64,000 bases of DNA, taken from the NCBI GenBank assembly GCA_001586965.3, contig LUCW03000378.1, positions 1-64,000 on the forward strand. Direction: 5' to 3'. Every line of letters begins with the position of its first letter. Positions within the stretch are counted from its first letter, which is position 1. The notes beneath the pieces are model-generated. The model had not been told where the DNA came from and searched no databases. It saw only the letters and a program-made list of their open reading frames with translations. The stretch is from Sphaeroforma sirkka (taxonomy: Eukaryota; Opisthokonta; Ichthyosporea; Ichthyophonida). A program made the translations under genes and the position numbers. Shown here one piece after another: positions 37,189 through 49,549 of this stretch.

Positions 37189-38600
37189 ATAACGTAAGTC
37201 ATAATAACGTCACTAAAAAATATTGGTTGCTTCTTCGTGCATTAAGTGATCTCATTTAATGCTTCATTCGAGGTCGATGCTAATTAGCTTGTCCACTTGT
37301 GACCTAGATATATATGTTTTCCCTTCTGATGAATTTAGCTTTTAGAATGATATTCTTAACATATGCTACCTCTAGGGATGATGTTTAGGTTGTTCTATTG
37401 ATATCTGTACCAATGTATTCTATCTCTCGGGCTAATGCTTGTTGGTATACTGTTGCTGCTACTATTTTGTGGGATATGAACCTGCCTCCTAGTTTTTACG
37501 CCGTGGAGTATGGTGTATATATTCGTGTCACTCTCGTGTGTTGTGCCCTTATGTGTATATTTGTTTCAATGTGTCCGGTATGTTTGTATTATTCGTAGTG
37601 TTGTGCTCCGGTGTAGTGCACATCGATCTTCTCGGTTCCTATTGAATCTTGTGCTTGTATGATGAATGCCTAGCCCTCAATTGGATATGCACTTGTTTTG
37701 TTGTCTTTGAAATCTGAGGGCTACTTGATTTCCAGCATTTCTGTTGTATCTTTTATGAATGTGATCTCTCAAATCTTGTTCAACCTGTGTATCTGATCGT
37801 CGTTTTGAGTACTAATTGTGCTCGATCGGTTGATAGTGTGTGCTTGTGTGTTGTTTCAAGACTCTTATACTTTAGATCGTACTATACTTTTGTGTGCAGC
37901 ATCGGTTCTTTGTATCTTGTTGTGTTTATTCATGCGTTCTCTTAAATCTCTTTTCACATGCGTATATCCCTTCTTCCCTTTCTTGATCTTCTTTTTTCTC
38001 ACACTCCTAGTTGTACCTTTGTGTGTAACCATGGTTTGTAGTCTATTTTTCGTTTATTTGTGTGTTCTACCAAGACTTATTTTCACATCTGTACACCACT
38101 TCCTTCCTTTCTTGATCATTGATTGTGTACCAATTGTACTTGATCAGGTCGCTGGTGTGTGGTTGTGTTTTATTTTCAGCCTCATGTGATGTTATGTCTC
38201 GTCTATAGCCCTATTTTGTTCAAGCAAGTCTTTGATGGTGTGATTTCAACCTTATATTCTCGATTTCACAAATACTACGTGTCCTGTCTGTTTAATTGCG
38301 TCCTCTAGTCTCACTTCTTAGTCTTTTGGTGCGTATGCTAAGCCTTTTGTTTAGTCACCAATGTTTGGATCAGGTATGGTTAGCCTTTATAACGCTGTGC
38401 CCAATATTTATGTTATGTTTGTGCGAGTACTAGTGTTCAGCTTTAGATGTGTGTACTGATGATCTGATTTCCAGGAGTGTTCTTGATCTTGTATGATCTC
38501 ATGTTCGAGCACACACGTAATATTCGTTCATATATGTGATCACTTGTCGCTCGTTTGTCTTGTTTGTGCGTGTACTATTGATTTGATTTAGACGTGTTTA
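37189..38600. other. T-rich DNA without a recognisable gene
   Basis: Low-complexity T/G-rich sequence with many near-repeats (GATCTGATTTC, CTTGATC, GTGTGC). It lies 3' of the W2 integrase in that element's sense, so it may be its 3' region or LTR. Open frames here are Cys/Phe/Leu-rich, as expected by chance in T-rich DNA. Confidence 0.4.
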
Positions 38601-39650
38601 CTAGTGATCTGATTTCATAACCCCTAAGTATGTGTACGTATGAGTGATCTGATTTTCACTAGTGTTGTTGATCCTGTATGATCTCGTGTTCGGATACACA
38701 CTTGGTCTGGATGTGCGCAGATTGTGTCCCATCTGTACGAATGGAAGTCGTGAACACCAGTTACCTGGATTCTGCTCACCGAATTTCCGTAGCAGTGGCA
38801 TGAGATCTCTGTGTGATCTTTCGTTTGCACCTAAAACTTTAGGTTGATACGGTCGAGAGACTAGGTGTTGCATTGGCGCTTGTTCAACAACTTTCGAAAG
38901 TATGTTGTTAGCATATTTAGTGCCTTGGTCAGTCTGTATGATTTGTGGGAATCCATGCTCACACATGATTGGTACCAGCGTGCGTGCTATCGTAACCACT
39001 GATTTGTCCATCATTGGACGTAAAATGACGTACGATGAGTGTACCCCAAGTCATACTTACAAGTATGTGTGTCCTCTGTTGGAATTCAATAGTGAACCTA
39101 TGGTGTCCACTTGGACCCTGTCGCCTGGAAATGCGGCTGTGATTGATTGTAAGGGGTGAAATCCCTTTTTGTGTATCTTACTTTTGAGACATGGTATGCA
39201 TCCGTCAATGAACTTGTGTGATATCAGGTCAATCGTATTCATCTGCTTGCAACTTGTGTACCGTTTCATCAGGGGTGTAGTGTCTCAAGTTGTGATATTG
39301 CTCGATGATGTTGACATGTGTCTCATACTCTGTTGCCAGTGGTGCATCTCCAGAATGAACTGGTTCTGATGCTGCAGCGTGTATAGCAGGTTGTTCCCGC
39401 GTTGAGTCAAAGTATGGAGACTTTATTCCTATCTTAGCGACTAATGTGACACCCCATGGGGTCTTGCCACAAACCTTCTTGCCTTCTTTGAAGAAAGTAT
39501 TGTTTGTGTTTTCAAGTAAAGACAAGAACTATGGAAACCACGTTGGATTGGGGTAGTATGGTACACATATCGTGATGCTGGTTGCCTCTTCAATGACTTT
39601 GTCAAAGACATCAAGTATGAGCTCCCATGGTGGGTTTACCTGTAGCGCAT
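38601..39650 (-). mobile_element. W-family Dam-like end and integrase, copy W2 (fossil)
   Basis: Minus-strand parts: end of the Dam-like domain (KKVCGKTPWGVTLVAKI, about 39,470, matching W1 at 19,080), integrase zinc finger (YHNLRHYTP about 39,290; CIPCLKSKI about 39,165), and catalytic core (VQVDTIGS about 39,110; QTDQGTKYA about 38,930; PYQPKVLGANERSHRD about 38,840). It supplies the downstream half that W1 lacks. Broken. Confidence 0.8.
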
Positions 39651-40883
39651 TTTGTTTTTTGGTGTAGTATTCATATGTGTGTTTATGACTTAACTTTGGT
39701 CGAATTTAATGTGAGCATGCGTGCTTCTTCCCTGAATCTCAATGCTTGTTGCACTGTTTATGCTAGTTGTCGTGTGTTCCTTTTTGGATATCTTGTCTGT
39801 CTTATTGATACTTCTAGAAACCTTGGTATATACTATCGAGGTCTTAATAGTGACTTGTATTCTACTATTCAGGTGGTGTTTGAGATCTCATCCTTTTGCT
39901 TACCCCTTTTATGTGATTGTTTGGATCCCTCTCCTATCTGATTGATTGTTGGAGTTTGTTTGGTATCCTTTCTGCAGAACATTCTAAAGTGGTATATATA
40001 GGATGTGTACCATACGTATTATGTCTATATATAGGATGTGTACCATACGTATTTATGGCTTTAAGATCGTATCCTGTTAAATATAACCCGTTGTGTGATT
40101 CTTTGGTTCCCGCTCTTATCTGGTTGATAGTCTGAGTTTGTTAGTATCCTTTTTGTAGAAGTGTACTCGACTTATTTGTGTCCTTAATTGGCTGTAAATA
40201 TTGTTTGGACCTTTACTATCCTATATTGTATGAACATATACATGCTTGTATGAATGTGCTTAAGCTGATGCACAGTTTGATTTTCTGCCGACAAATCTGG
40301 CTGCCTTGTGATGTGTGCACCTTACAATAACGTCGTGTTAGTTATTCATATGTGTATTAATTCGTAGACTCATAACTCTAGCTAGTTGTAGAAATTATGT
40401 CACCTATGTTCTTTTATCACTAGTCTACCTCGCTTTGTTGTGTAGGGTCCCTGATCTCAGTGGGTTTTCTTGTTTGAAAATCCTCAACATTGATTAATTA
40501 ATCAATGTAACATTTCTAATTTTTCTACACGCGGATATTCTCTTTGTGATCATAACAACACTTGTACAGCCTTGACACGTGTCCAGCTTACTTCTGGACA
40601 CGATATTGATACCTTGGTTGTTGTCATGAGGCCACGTTATTTGAGAAGCTTTTCTTCTTTTTGCTCCTCTTCGTTTTTCTTTCTCCGGCAGTCCTGGATA
40701 GTGAATCCACCTTCTTTTGTTGGCCCTACTGGGAACTTAGCTTCCTCATGTTTGTACTAAAGCTTCTTTCACTTTGGTGATACTTCCTCGTGGTCTTTAA
40801 AACTGTGATGAATTATGATTTATTAATTACGATAACTTCTTTAACTTATAGTGATTCGACTTATTTAAGGATATTGTAAAAAA
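39651..40883. other. T-rich DNA between W2 integrase and a W-type LTR
   Basis: No gene is supported. A small direct repeat (ATATATAGGATGTGTACCATACGTATT) occurs at about 39,993 and 40,024. Position suggests decayed W2 internal sequence. Confidence 0.4.
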
Positions 40884-41184
40884 TGTAGAGTTTGGAGAGT
40901 AGCTGAAAGGTACGGGACAAAAGGATACAATGGACCTCTTCTCACTTAGTCTGAGAGAACCGAACGGAGTCTTTATTTGTATTTTCACTAGACTCAGGAT
41001 TTACCTGTGTGTTTCTCTCTCACGCGGAGTCCCGGTATAGCTTTCCGGTTCTACCGCTAATATTTCTGATGACTCTAATATCAGAAATATTCCAATACCA
41101 ATTCCAAAACTCAGTATTTGATTATTCTGGGATTTGGAATTTGGATTGGCTTTTTGATAATCTGGTCCCTAGATGCTACATACA
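40884..41184 (-). repeat. W-type LTR, inverted, inserted in V
   Basis: Reverse complement of 32,275-32,599 with TG...CA ends. On its high side it interrupts the RT region of V. The two flanks share no target duplication, which fits the 5' LTR of W2 rather than a solo LTR. Confidence 0.7.
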
Positions 41185-41437
41185 GCCTCGTGTCTCCAGG
41201 ATACATATTTCTTAGAGGGACACTTCAGCTGGGTAAAATCTACCTTGGTTAAGTCAAGGCTGTGGTATCTGTCGTTAAAACGGAACTTAGCCTAGTCAGT
41301 AATCTTACTCTTCTTATTTATTCAAATAATATCCATAATCTTATTTACAAAGTCAGGTAACAATGCCTTGACTGTGTCAGACGGTGGTGTATATGGTTTT
41401 ATACAATTATCGTCTGTTTGATCGTTTAATGAATCGA

Positions 41438-41685
41438 TGTGGTCAGAATACAAGTACTTATATTTATTTGATTATTTTAGGTTTATTACAAGTTTTACAC
41501 TTTATCAGAATAATCTGATAAACTGGGTTTTAGGGTTTTGCTGGTTTTACAACACATGACTGATGACTCATTTAAGTGTCAGTCATTTTAGGATTACTGT
41601 TTACAATTACTAATAAATGAACAACGTCCCCCTCCCTGAGGAGGGAGAACGTTGAGATATAGTTACTCGACGTGTACTTACTACA
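41438..41685 (+). repeat. Solo A/B LTR in V
   Basis: A 248-bp A/B LTR is flanked by TCGA on both sides (41,434-41,437 and 41,686-41,689). V coding similarity resumes on the far side. It marks an A/B insertion that later lost its interior by LTR-LTR recombination. Confidence 0.92.
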
Positions 41686-44105
41686 TCGATATTGTTCGGT
41701 AGCCCAGTTACAGTTATACCTAATGTGAACAGATCGCTCATTCCGACTATAACGTCGTATTTCTGTGACATCTTAAGTACCACAGCTTGAGTGGTGATAT
41801 TTCTATTATCGACCAAGGAGATTTCATTATCGATGGCCATGGTTCACACTTAGAAGTATCCTTTCATCCCGTTCGATACCTTTCATCAATGCAAAGCGAT
41901 CGGATATACATGAGATTTCTGAACAAGAATCAATCATTGCAAGGGCTTTATTTCCGTTGCAATATACAGTGATTATTACACGTTCATATAAAGAGTCGAT
42001 GTATTGTCTTTGTATCGATTGTACCCAGTAGTACCTTCACTCCAATTTAATGTCGGGCTCCTTGTTGCAAGACTTAGTGTGATAGCCATTGGTTTCTCGC
42101 ACTTATCGCACTTCGCGAGATACTGCGTGCAAATAGGTGCGTGAATTCCGTTCTATTAATCTACAAGGGTCAATTGGCACATATTATATCCGCACTTGTC
42201 ATCCGCACATTTCTTGATCTGCTTGTACGCAGGGTCCTTAGGCGCGGCACGCACCTTCTTATTAGGGCGTGTATTCTGAGTAGTCTCACGAGGGCGTATC
42301 TGAGTGGGTCTCTCGTTTGAGGTCTGCCGAGATACGTACCCTTGGTCAATCTGCCGAGAGGTCACTCGTCCGGGAGGGTTTACGGTGAATACAGTCTGAT
42401 AGAACTGATCCCAATTTAGCTGAGTCAAGTAAAACTTTGACTCGTGTCCCAGATCACGAGATTCGTTTGCATACTTGCGACGAACCTCAGTGTACAAACT
42501 CTCCCGCTCATTGTTTCCGATGTTCTTACAGGACACCTTTATATCAGGGCGTTTAAGTCCGCGTCGAGCTTCAATATATAGCTATATGTGGGCGTGTTTG
42601 GTGCTGGTTCGGCTAAGATTGAACTTAGTCTCGGCTACGCATGTCTTTGCTTAATAAAATCGTTACTAGCCAACAACCCGCCGGCCATCACGGCAGTGGC
42701 CTAATTCATCTTGATGCCTTTGAAGGATGAAGGAGCTTGATCCTTTAGAATCAAACGACTGCATTAGCGCAGATATTGATTGATGCAGAGTGATATCATT
42801 CGTCTCCAACATCACTGTAAATGCATTCAGCGTGCGGGTCAAAGTATCGAGATCATGGCTATTGATCAACTCAGGCTTTAATTGCTGGCGTTCCAGTTCG
42901 ACTTAAGTCGTCGGATCATACCTTTATACTTTTGGTTGTCTTGGTGGTCTTGGCCACGTTGAGCCTGCAGTAGTTGGTCAATACGTTTTTGTTTAACGGC
43001 GATCAAACTAGCATAGTATACTATGTATTCAGCGTCATGGCGATCGTGTGCGATCTCCATCTGAATTGTGCAGTCGTCGACTGTCTTATTAAGCTCGATC
43101 ACCTCATCAGATTGCAATTTTTTTGCGGGTTGATGGAGGGCAGTACGATCTGCTCGATTAAACTCGATATCGATAATGTGTTTGCGGGTAGCTTTAGTTC
43201 TCCGTCTATTTGCTCCGAAATTCATTGTGGATGGTCTGCGTTGCTCATTAATGGAGACCTCAGACGGTATCATGATCTGAGGTGCACCACGCATAGGGAT
43301 TATCTGTCCCGTGGACTTTGATTTCCGGCGTGGGGCATCTCCCCAGTTCGGAATTTCCGTTGGAGTATTCTTCCCTGTGTCGTGGTCTATAATTCCCTCG
43401 AGTACAGGAGACGCATGTCCTGGAGATGATTCGGGCGTATAACCCGCCTGTTCCTCTGGAGGTAAATCCCCGTAAGCTAATTGCCAGATTGGTTGTTCCG
43501 GTTCGCCGGCTACGGGGTTTGCGCTTAAATTTCTACCTTTTTGAAAGCGGCTTCTCTAATTGGCATTCAGTCCATTTCTGCAGAGCTTTTGTGGTTCCAG
43601 GAGAAAGGTGTTCGCGAAAGCGCTTTGGTTTTTCTCCAGATACATACATGCGATCTGCGTGTTCAATGGTTAGACTCTGTACTAGAGCAGATAATTGATT
43701 CTTAAGTTCAGTGTTTTCAGCACTTAACATACTTATGCGAGTTGACTCGGTGGGCTTGGATTTTGATTCGGGTTGGCTATTCGAACTTTTCTCCTCTTCA
43801 TGTTCCTCTGGAGGTACCCTCTGAGGTTCATAATCGTCTACCGCAATCAGTGACACTCCTTTCTGAGATTCCTTATAAGAATTAGCTGGGGTGTCCTTAG
43901 ACACACCCTGTATCTCACTTCTTGGCTTCGTAAATGCGAGCTTCGAAGTTGAGCCAAAATTTGGCTCTCGGGCTCTTTCTTCGGGGATATTTTCTCTTAA
44001 TGGAGTGATCTCACCCTTATCCGACGCATTGTCTTGGCTGTTAGTGCCAGCGACAATAGCTTCGGCTACGTCTCAGTTCACTTCATTGGCAGCGGCAGTG
44101 GATGC

Positions 44106-44150
44106 GGCGGCGGCGGCGGCGGCGGCGTTAGCAGCGGCGATGGCTGCATC
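44106..44150. repeat. GCG trinucleotide run in V gag
   Basis: About eight GCG units code for an Ala run in the V Gag (minus strand). Its GC content stands out from the AT-rich surroundings. Confidence 0.8.
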
Positions 44151-44239
44151 TCTCTCCATCGTCTTCTTTTCGGCCTTTCGCGTCTTAGAAGGTGTATTGT
44201 CTTTCTTAGTCATAAAACTTTACTTAAGATTTTTGTCTA

Positions 44240-44590
44240 TTCTCTTAAGGAATAGCTACATTAAGAAAAATTTCGTGGTAGTTAATCACCACTACTTTCA
44301 AGTAGTCTACGCAGTTAATACCTTTAATAATTTTAAAATAGGTAAATTTCGGTCTCACAAGGCGGTGTAAACGACTTAGAGTAATTAAACGCGTAAAATG
44401 GTTTAAGTTCGAAAATTCAAAGTAAAATAACCGAAACGAGTCTTTAAATAGAGTTAGGTTGTATGCCTTGTGGAAACAGCAATACTCTGAGGGATTGTAA
44501 GGCTGATCCATCGCCTAACATCGCCTATATTAAATCCTCTCAGTACTGTTTTCGCTGAAGGAGTTTTATTTATCTAGACTCAATCTGCAG
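44240..44590. repeat. U-type LTR-like sequence next to V gag
   Basis: It matches the first third of the U LTR (59,689 onward): CAGCAATACTCTG, GGATTGTAAGGCTGA, ATCCTCTCAGTACTG. It lies at the 5' side of V, so it may be V's own 5' LTR. That would make the U LTR a V-family LTR. Confidence 0.55.
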
Positions 44591-45249
44591 GGGGTATCAC
44601 TATGTGCAATGCCAAGAGGAACATGTGCATCACCGAAGACCAATGCAACAGACCGTCACGCCCACCGCCCTATCGGATACGACCTTAAGAAAAAGAGGCC
44701 TTAAGTCCTCCCACAGAGGATCGGGCCATGAGCTGAGAGTGCGTCAGCAAAGCGCCCATACCCTCCCTTCAGAGGAGGAGAATAGAAGGGAATCATTTAT
44801 TGACTTCCTGGATTAGCAAATCCGTCAGCACCGTGGGGGCCGAAGCGGGCATCCGCCAGGCGGAACCACATCGCTGCTAACTTATACTCGGTCGTTCTGG
44901 GGGTGGACATATCGACTAGGGACCAGTGAACACCCTTCAATGTGCTTTTCGCCGCTTCCGAGCTAGCTGCATTTCGTAGTCAACTACATGAGTCAACTGA
45001 GAAAACATGCCGGCTGTCCCATTGCCTTTACCCCGAACGTGGTACATACGTATATCGATATCTCGGCAGACCTCCTGCCAACGTTGCTGCCGACGACCGC
45101 GCGGGTCATCAGTGAAGCCACCTTATCTCCACATCGCAAGGAGTGCAATATGGTCAATATGAACTTCTAACCCTTTCACAGATCGTTTGATGATCCGCTA
45201 GAGTTTCTTCATGCCGTAGACTCCAGTGAACCACTCTTTGTCCGTCACA
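44591..45249. other. Unassigned stretch, likely decayed retroelement
   Basis: Balanced base composition and short open frames on both strands (for example plus 44,604-44,816). No domain recognised. It lies downstream of R in R's sense and may be its decayed 3' part. Confidence 0.3.
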
Positions 45250-46800
45250 TTTTAGTTATACTGTGCTGATGAGAAGCGCGACGAGAGACGCCACAGGGAG
45301 AAGCTGTTTGTGGTGACGGACGTATAAGCAGCCACCGACGTCAATAAACTCACACGCATCAAAATAAAGCACAAGTTGTTCATTGACGTCAGGCTTGGCC
45401 AACTCCGTACGCTGGGCGAGGAGAGCATTGAACGTGACAAATGTCAATTAGGACTCCCCGCCTCACTTGAAGGTCACATCCTACTTGAGCAGATCGGTAT
45501 TCGGTTTAAACACTACCGCACAACCGTATGGTACCAGGATTTGATGAGGTCATCTGTTGGGTGGCGAAGATTGACGAGTGCCACCAGTCGCACATCGGTA
45601 ATTGAGACGCCTCTAAAGTGGACTCGCCGCCCCAAGATAGTGACAGCACGACGGAAATACGCTATCTGATACTTCTTGAGGCCCAACTGAATGCCGTTTT
45701 CTTGCAGCGTTCGAGGACAACAAGGAAAGGATCCCAGTGCTCGATGGCCGTATCATTGGCGATTACGATATCGTCGATGTACCATATGACATGCCTGAGA
45801 GCGTCAAACACATCAACAAGAGCTTTATGAAATCATCAGGATGATACTGCCTATGTCTGTAACACTTGTATTGCGCATTATCAAACAGCTTTAAAGCAAT
45901 AGGGTCTGCAGAGATTCGCAAATTTGTGATTCTCCGGGTCGTTGTACGCGACCGAGTGGAGGAGTTCGATAGCGGCATCTATTTCGGGTTGAGTTTTGTT
46001 AGTTTAGCTCCAAGGTGTTTAAACTATGCTTCGCCGAATAGACCGTCACCACTGGATTCGTATCCCGAATCATACTCTTCTGTGCGATAGCCGTCTTTCC
46101 GTTCTAGGGGAAGGTTTACGTTGTGGACAACGTCAGGACGTCTGGGTAAGTACACACCCTCATCTACCGTCGCTCCCAAATGAGAGGGCGCTAAGGGATA
46201 GAGAGACGCCTCCATCAGCTTGACTTCAAAACCATGGGCGTCATCAATGAAACTCCGGGTGGTAGGGAAGCTAGCCTGTGATGTCATCCTCGTGCTACCC
46301 GTATTTGCCTCAGTATCTATGTGGTGGGACTTCTCCGACAGGTGTTGGGAATTTATTCCGCCCATCGGTAGGGAAAGTTGCGTGCGTGCCTGCGTTCCTT
46401 GGAACTGCCGCCCCACACACAAGGGTGGCTGGAACTTTTACAGACATTGAGTTTCGGTCGCCTCCTGGTGACGTAGGGCTTTCGCTTCCCGCCGCGTGAC
46501 ACCCCTCTCGCACGTCGCTTGGACGGCCGTTTGGCAGTGGCGACAATGATCTGGTCATGTCTGCAATGCAAACCACAAGCATACCGCCGCCACGGGTCCA
46601 GCCCTGGTATCACATACAAGTTGTGATGCATATCAAACGCAGACGCCCAGCACAAAGTGCACGGCATCTCGTTGCCTAGCAAGGAATGCGCGTCATACGG
46701 AAGGTTCGATGTAACCAACCATAACTGTGGTTGAGTAGTCAAGTAACCGTCAACCATAAACAGGTCAATATTAAGGGTCACTTGATATGCCGGGACCGAA
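45250..46800 (-). mobile_element. R: old Ty3/gypsy fossil (protease and RT traces)
   Basis: On the minus strand a protease-like flap (LLGNEMP, about 46,670; PWRRYACGLH, about 46,590) is followed by an acidic linker (46,420-46,030) and an RT active-site-like WYIDDIVIAND near 45,765. Downstream sequence has RT-connection character. Much more decayed than X or W, with many breaks. Family call from motif order only. Confidence 0.55.
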
Positions 46801-46975
46801 CATCGAGGGCAAGGAGCTTGAATGATGGCAGTGGCTACCAGTCAAAAATCCGAAATTAAGTATGGCAATGGTAGAAGTCAGCCTTTTGACAATGGGGGGT
46901 ATGACAGCCGTCACCAGGCGGGGGGAGGGGGAGGAGGGGGCCACAACAACCGCAATCTAGCGAGTGGAAAATCTT

Positions 46976-47540
46976 CGGTCGGGCTCACGTGATAGGTCAG
47001 CAGTAGCAGTATGTACAAAATGCCACTTGCGTCATAGCGACCCCATGTACCCTATCTGTCATATGTATAAACAGGTTGGGCACTACTTCATTAAATGCCC
47101 CAGCTCTTGGTGTGGATATAACACGTGAGATGTGATCCGAGGCGTGGGTTAGACCAGTAATAGCGGTCTATTGCGAGGATCAAGATGTCAATATGTATGT
47201 CGACATAGGGTCTCGCCCTGCCATGATCTCCCGCGCATTTGCACAACTCAACTCCTCGGTCGGGCTCACGTGATAGGTCAGCAGGAGCAATATGTACAAA
47301 ATTTCACTTGCGTCATAGGGACCCCATGTGCCCTATCTGTCATATGTATAAACAGGTTGGGCACTACTTCATTAAATGCCCCAGCTCTTGGTGTGGATAT
47401 AACACGTGAGATGTGATCCGAGGCGTGGGTGAGACCAGTAATAGCGGTATATTGTGAGAATCAAGATGTCAATATGTGTGTCGACATAGGGTCTCGCCCT
47501 ACCATGATCTCCCGCGCATTTGCACAACAACTCAACTCCC
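46976..47540 (+). repeat. 280-bp tandem duplication in S
   Basis: TCGGTCGGGCTCACGTGATA starts units at about 46,976 and 47,256. The two units are about 95% identical over the knuckle and protease start. The duplication came after insertion of S or arose in a recent ancestor. Confidence 0.9.
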
Positions 47541-49165
47541 CAATTATCAATGTCCTAGCAGTATACGTCGAAGGATTTGGTGGTGATGGCACAGCGTCTC
47601 TCTCCGAGCAGATCTTAGCAGGAAATGGTACTGATACGCTTTTCGAAACAGCTATGGTCGAGTTCTATGTCGCGGACTGGATTCCCAACGACTGTGCTAT
47701 CTAATTAGGTTTGACCACATGCAAGCCAATCTCTAGGTACCACTTGGGACCGCACCCATCAACCACCATTGTTCCAACTGCAGTTTTCTTGGACTAGCTA
47801 CCCGGTTGGATTCTTGGTACCACGTTTGCCGGAGGTGATCGCCAACATCGATACACCACGGGTTTTCGGGCCACGGGTACCCGAGGAGCCCCCAGAGTAT
47901 GATTTTAGGCACTTAAAGCGACTTCGTAAGATCCTCAATAAGTCTCCGGAAGAACTGAAACTCCTATGTAGTTTGTAAAATGAAGCAGCGTTTAATAAGA
48001 ACAATCAGAAGTATATTAATGATGTAGTTGTAAAGTTAAAACTCAAACAGGGTGCTCAGCCGTCGCGACAGATCTACCGCACAATGGATCCCGTCCTTAA
48101 GGTAGTGGAAACGAAGAACATCGATGAGTTCTATGTAGCAGGCAAAGCGGAAACTGGGGACAAGTACAGCCAGTGGGTGAGCTTTGTCCGCACAGTTAGG
48201 AAACCCCCGCGCAAACAACCAACGGATGCTTCGGGGTACAGGATGATTCATCAGCTTCTACTACACCCTGACTCACGCAAAATCTCACATATACGACAGC
48301 GGACGGGCAGTCCCACCAACTTCGTTGTTTGCAGGAAGGAGTAGAAAACGGATGTTACGACATCCAACAATATATGGACACCACATTTGATATCATTAAT
48401 GCCTTTAAAGCTTACCTGGACGATGGGAATATGGCACACAAGCGTCGCCTCCGTCAGACGATCCTCGCGGTTCTCAATGAGCATTGGAATTTCTCTTCAG
48501 GTTTGTCCGGATTTGTATTGCTAAAGATATCCAGCTCCAACCTGCAAAGTGCCAATTGGGCATACTTTTTTATGTTGCAATGGTGTCCTTTAGCCCGGAG
48601 GAGATCAACAACACCTCGGCCATTATTTACAGCCGTGCTCAGGCCCTGTTCGACTGGCCACGACCATCGAACAGACAGGAATTGGTTTCCCTTCTAGCTG
48701 TTCTGTCAGTGGTGGCCGATTTATATATCGGGCTTTGCTGATAGGGCTGGGGTACTATCGGACCTTGTTGGCAAAGGGGCTATATTACAGTGGAGGACAG
48801 CCCACCAGGTTGCATATACCTCTTACTCGCTATAGGTGCACGCATACGCCTTTACCAACCACTTCCCCACCAACGTATTGTGGTCACACCTGACACGAGC
48901 AACAGAGGGGCGGGGGCGGGTGTCTTTGTCCAAATTTGACCTCCAGGTACCCCAGTATAGGAAGATGAACAAGAGTGTATCGCCGAGTGTATTGACTACC
49001 GGAAGGGATTGTAACTACCACCCGTAGATATCCATCCCCAGAGGGGGAGAACGAATGTACAATTTGCAGACGCCGGCAAAGTCACAGAAATCGTTTTTTT
49101 TCTTAATGCTTTACTTTCAGTCGCCAAATCCTGCCATTTTTTATGATCACCCACATTTCACGAAT

Positions 49166-49173
49166 AGGGGGGC
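49166..49173 (+). promoter_or_regulatory. Polypurine tract of S
   Basis: AGGGGGGC directly abuts the TG start of the S LTR, as in A and B. It supports a plus orientation for S. Confidence 0.65.
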
Positions 49174-49430
49174 TGTAGTAGCAGTAGTATAGTGCACCTA
49201 CACCTGAGGAAGAGAACTGATTCTGCCCTACCCTACTCCGAGGACTAGAGCCGCTATTTTATATTCGGACAATCCACACTTTACCATGTGCGGACTGTGA
49301 GCCTAGGACTAGCCTAGGCCAATATAGTAAACGACTAGATCAGGATATCAGCTCTTTGTACACTAGTTACGTAGATGTGACAGAAGATCTAGCTTAGTTA
49401 AACCCTAGTAAACGAGTGTAGTCTACTACA
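49174..49430 (+). repeat. Probable 3' LTR of S
   Basis: A 257-bp stretch with TGTAGTAGCAG...GTCTACTACA ends sits right after a polypurine tract. No second copy exists in the window, so the call rests on ends and position. Confidence 0.5.
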
Positions 49431-49549
49431 AATACAATCTAGTGAGACGCAGTCTGTTTTTGATTTTTTCTTTCTTCTTCAATTTATGATATGCATTTCA
49501 TTTTAAAAAGGTAAATACAAGTTCCTTGTACAATAAATTACTACAGGCT

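Larger units (their letters stand above)
41185..44211 (-). mobile_element. V: diverged X-like Ty3/gypsy element (fossil)
   Basis: Minus-strand parts: Gag from about 44,211 (MTKKDNTPSKTRKAEKK, then an Ala run), a coiled-coil-like stretch (about 43,710), a Cys/Lys-rich segment (42,160-42,540), protease region (about 41,870-41,700; SQKYDVIVGMSDLFTLGIT) and the start of RT (SLDLTKVDFTQLKCP, about 41,230). The last two align with X. A complete A/B solo LTR with a TCGA duplication lies within it and a W-type LTR ends it. Broken, about ten or more breaks; older than X. Confidence 0.75.
46840..49430 (+). mobile_element. S: old Ty3/gypsy fossil with 3' LTR
   Basis: Plus-strand parts: a knuckle-like CPICHMYKQVGHYFIKC (twice, by duplication), protease-like MCVDIGSRPTMISRAF (about 47,475), RT traces (QPAKCQLGIL about 48,540; LFDWPRPSNRQELVSLL about 48,650), then a polypurine tract and a 257-bp LTR. 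No integrase is visible. Broken, many breaks, old. Confidence 0.65.

Noticed and set aside
37398-40135. Several Cys/Phe/Leu-rich plus-strand open frames
   Set aside because: T-rich DNA gives such frames by chance; no start context, domain or second copy supports them.
43891-44370. Plus-strand Ala-rich open frame of 159 residues
   Set aside because: It is the antisense of V gag; length comes from the GCG run and low stop density.
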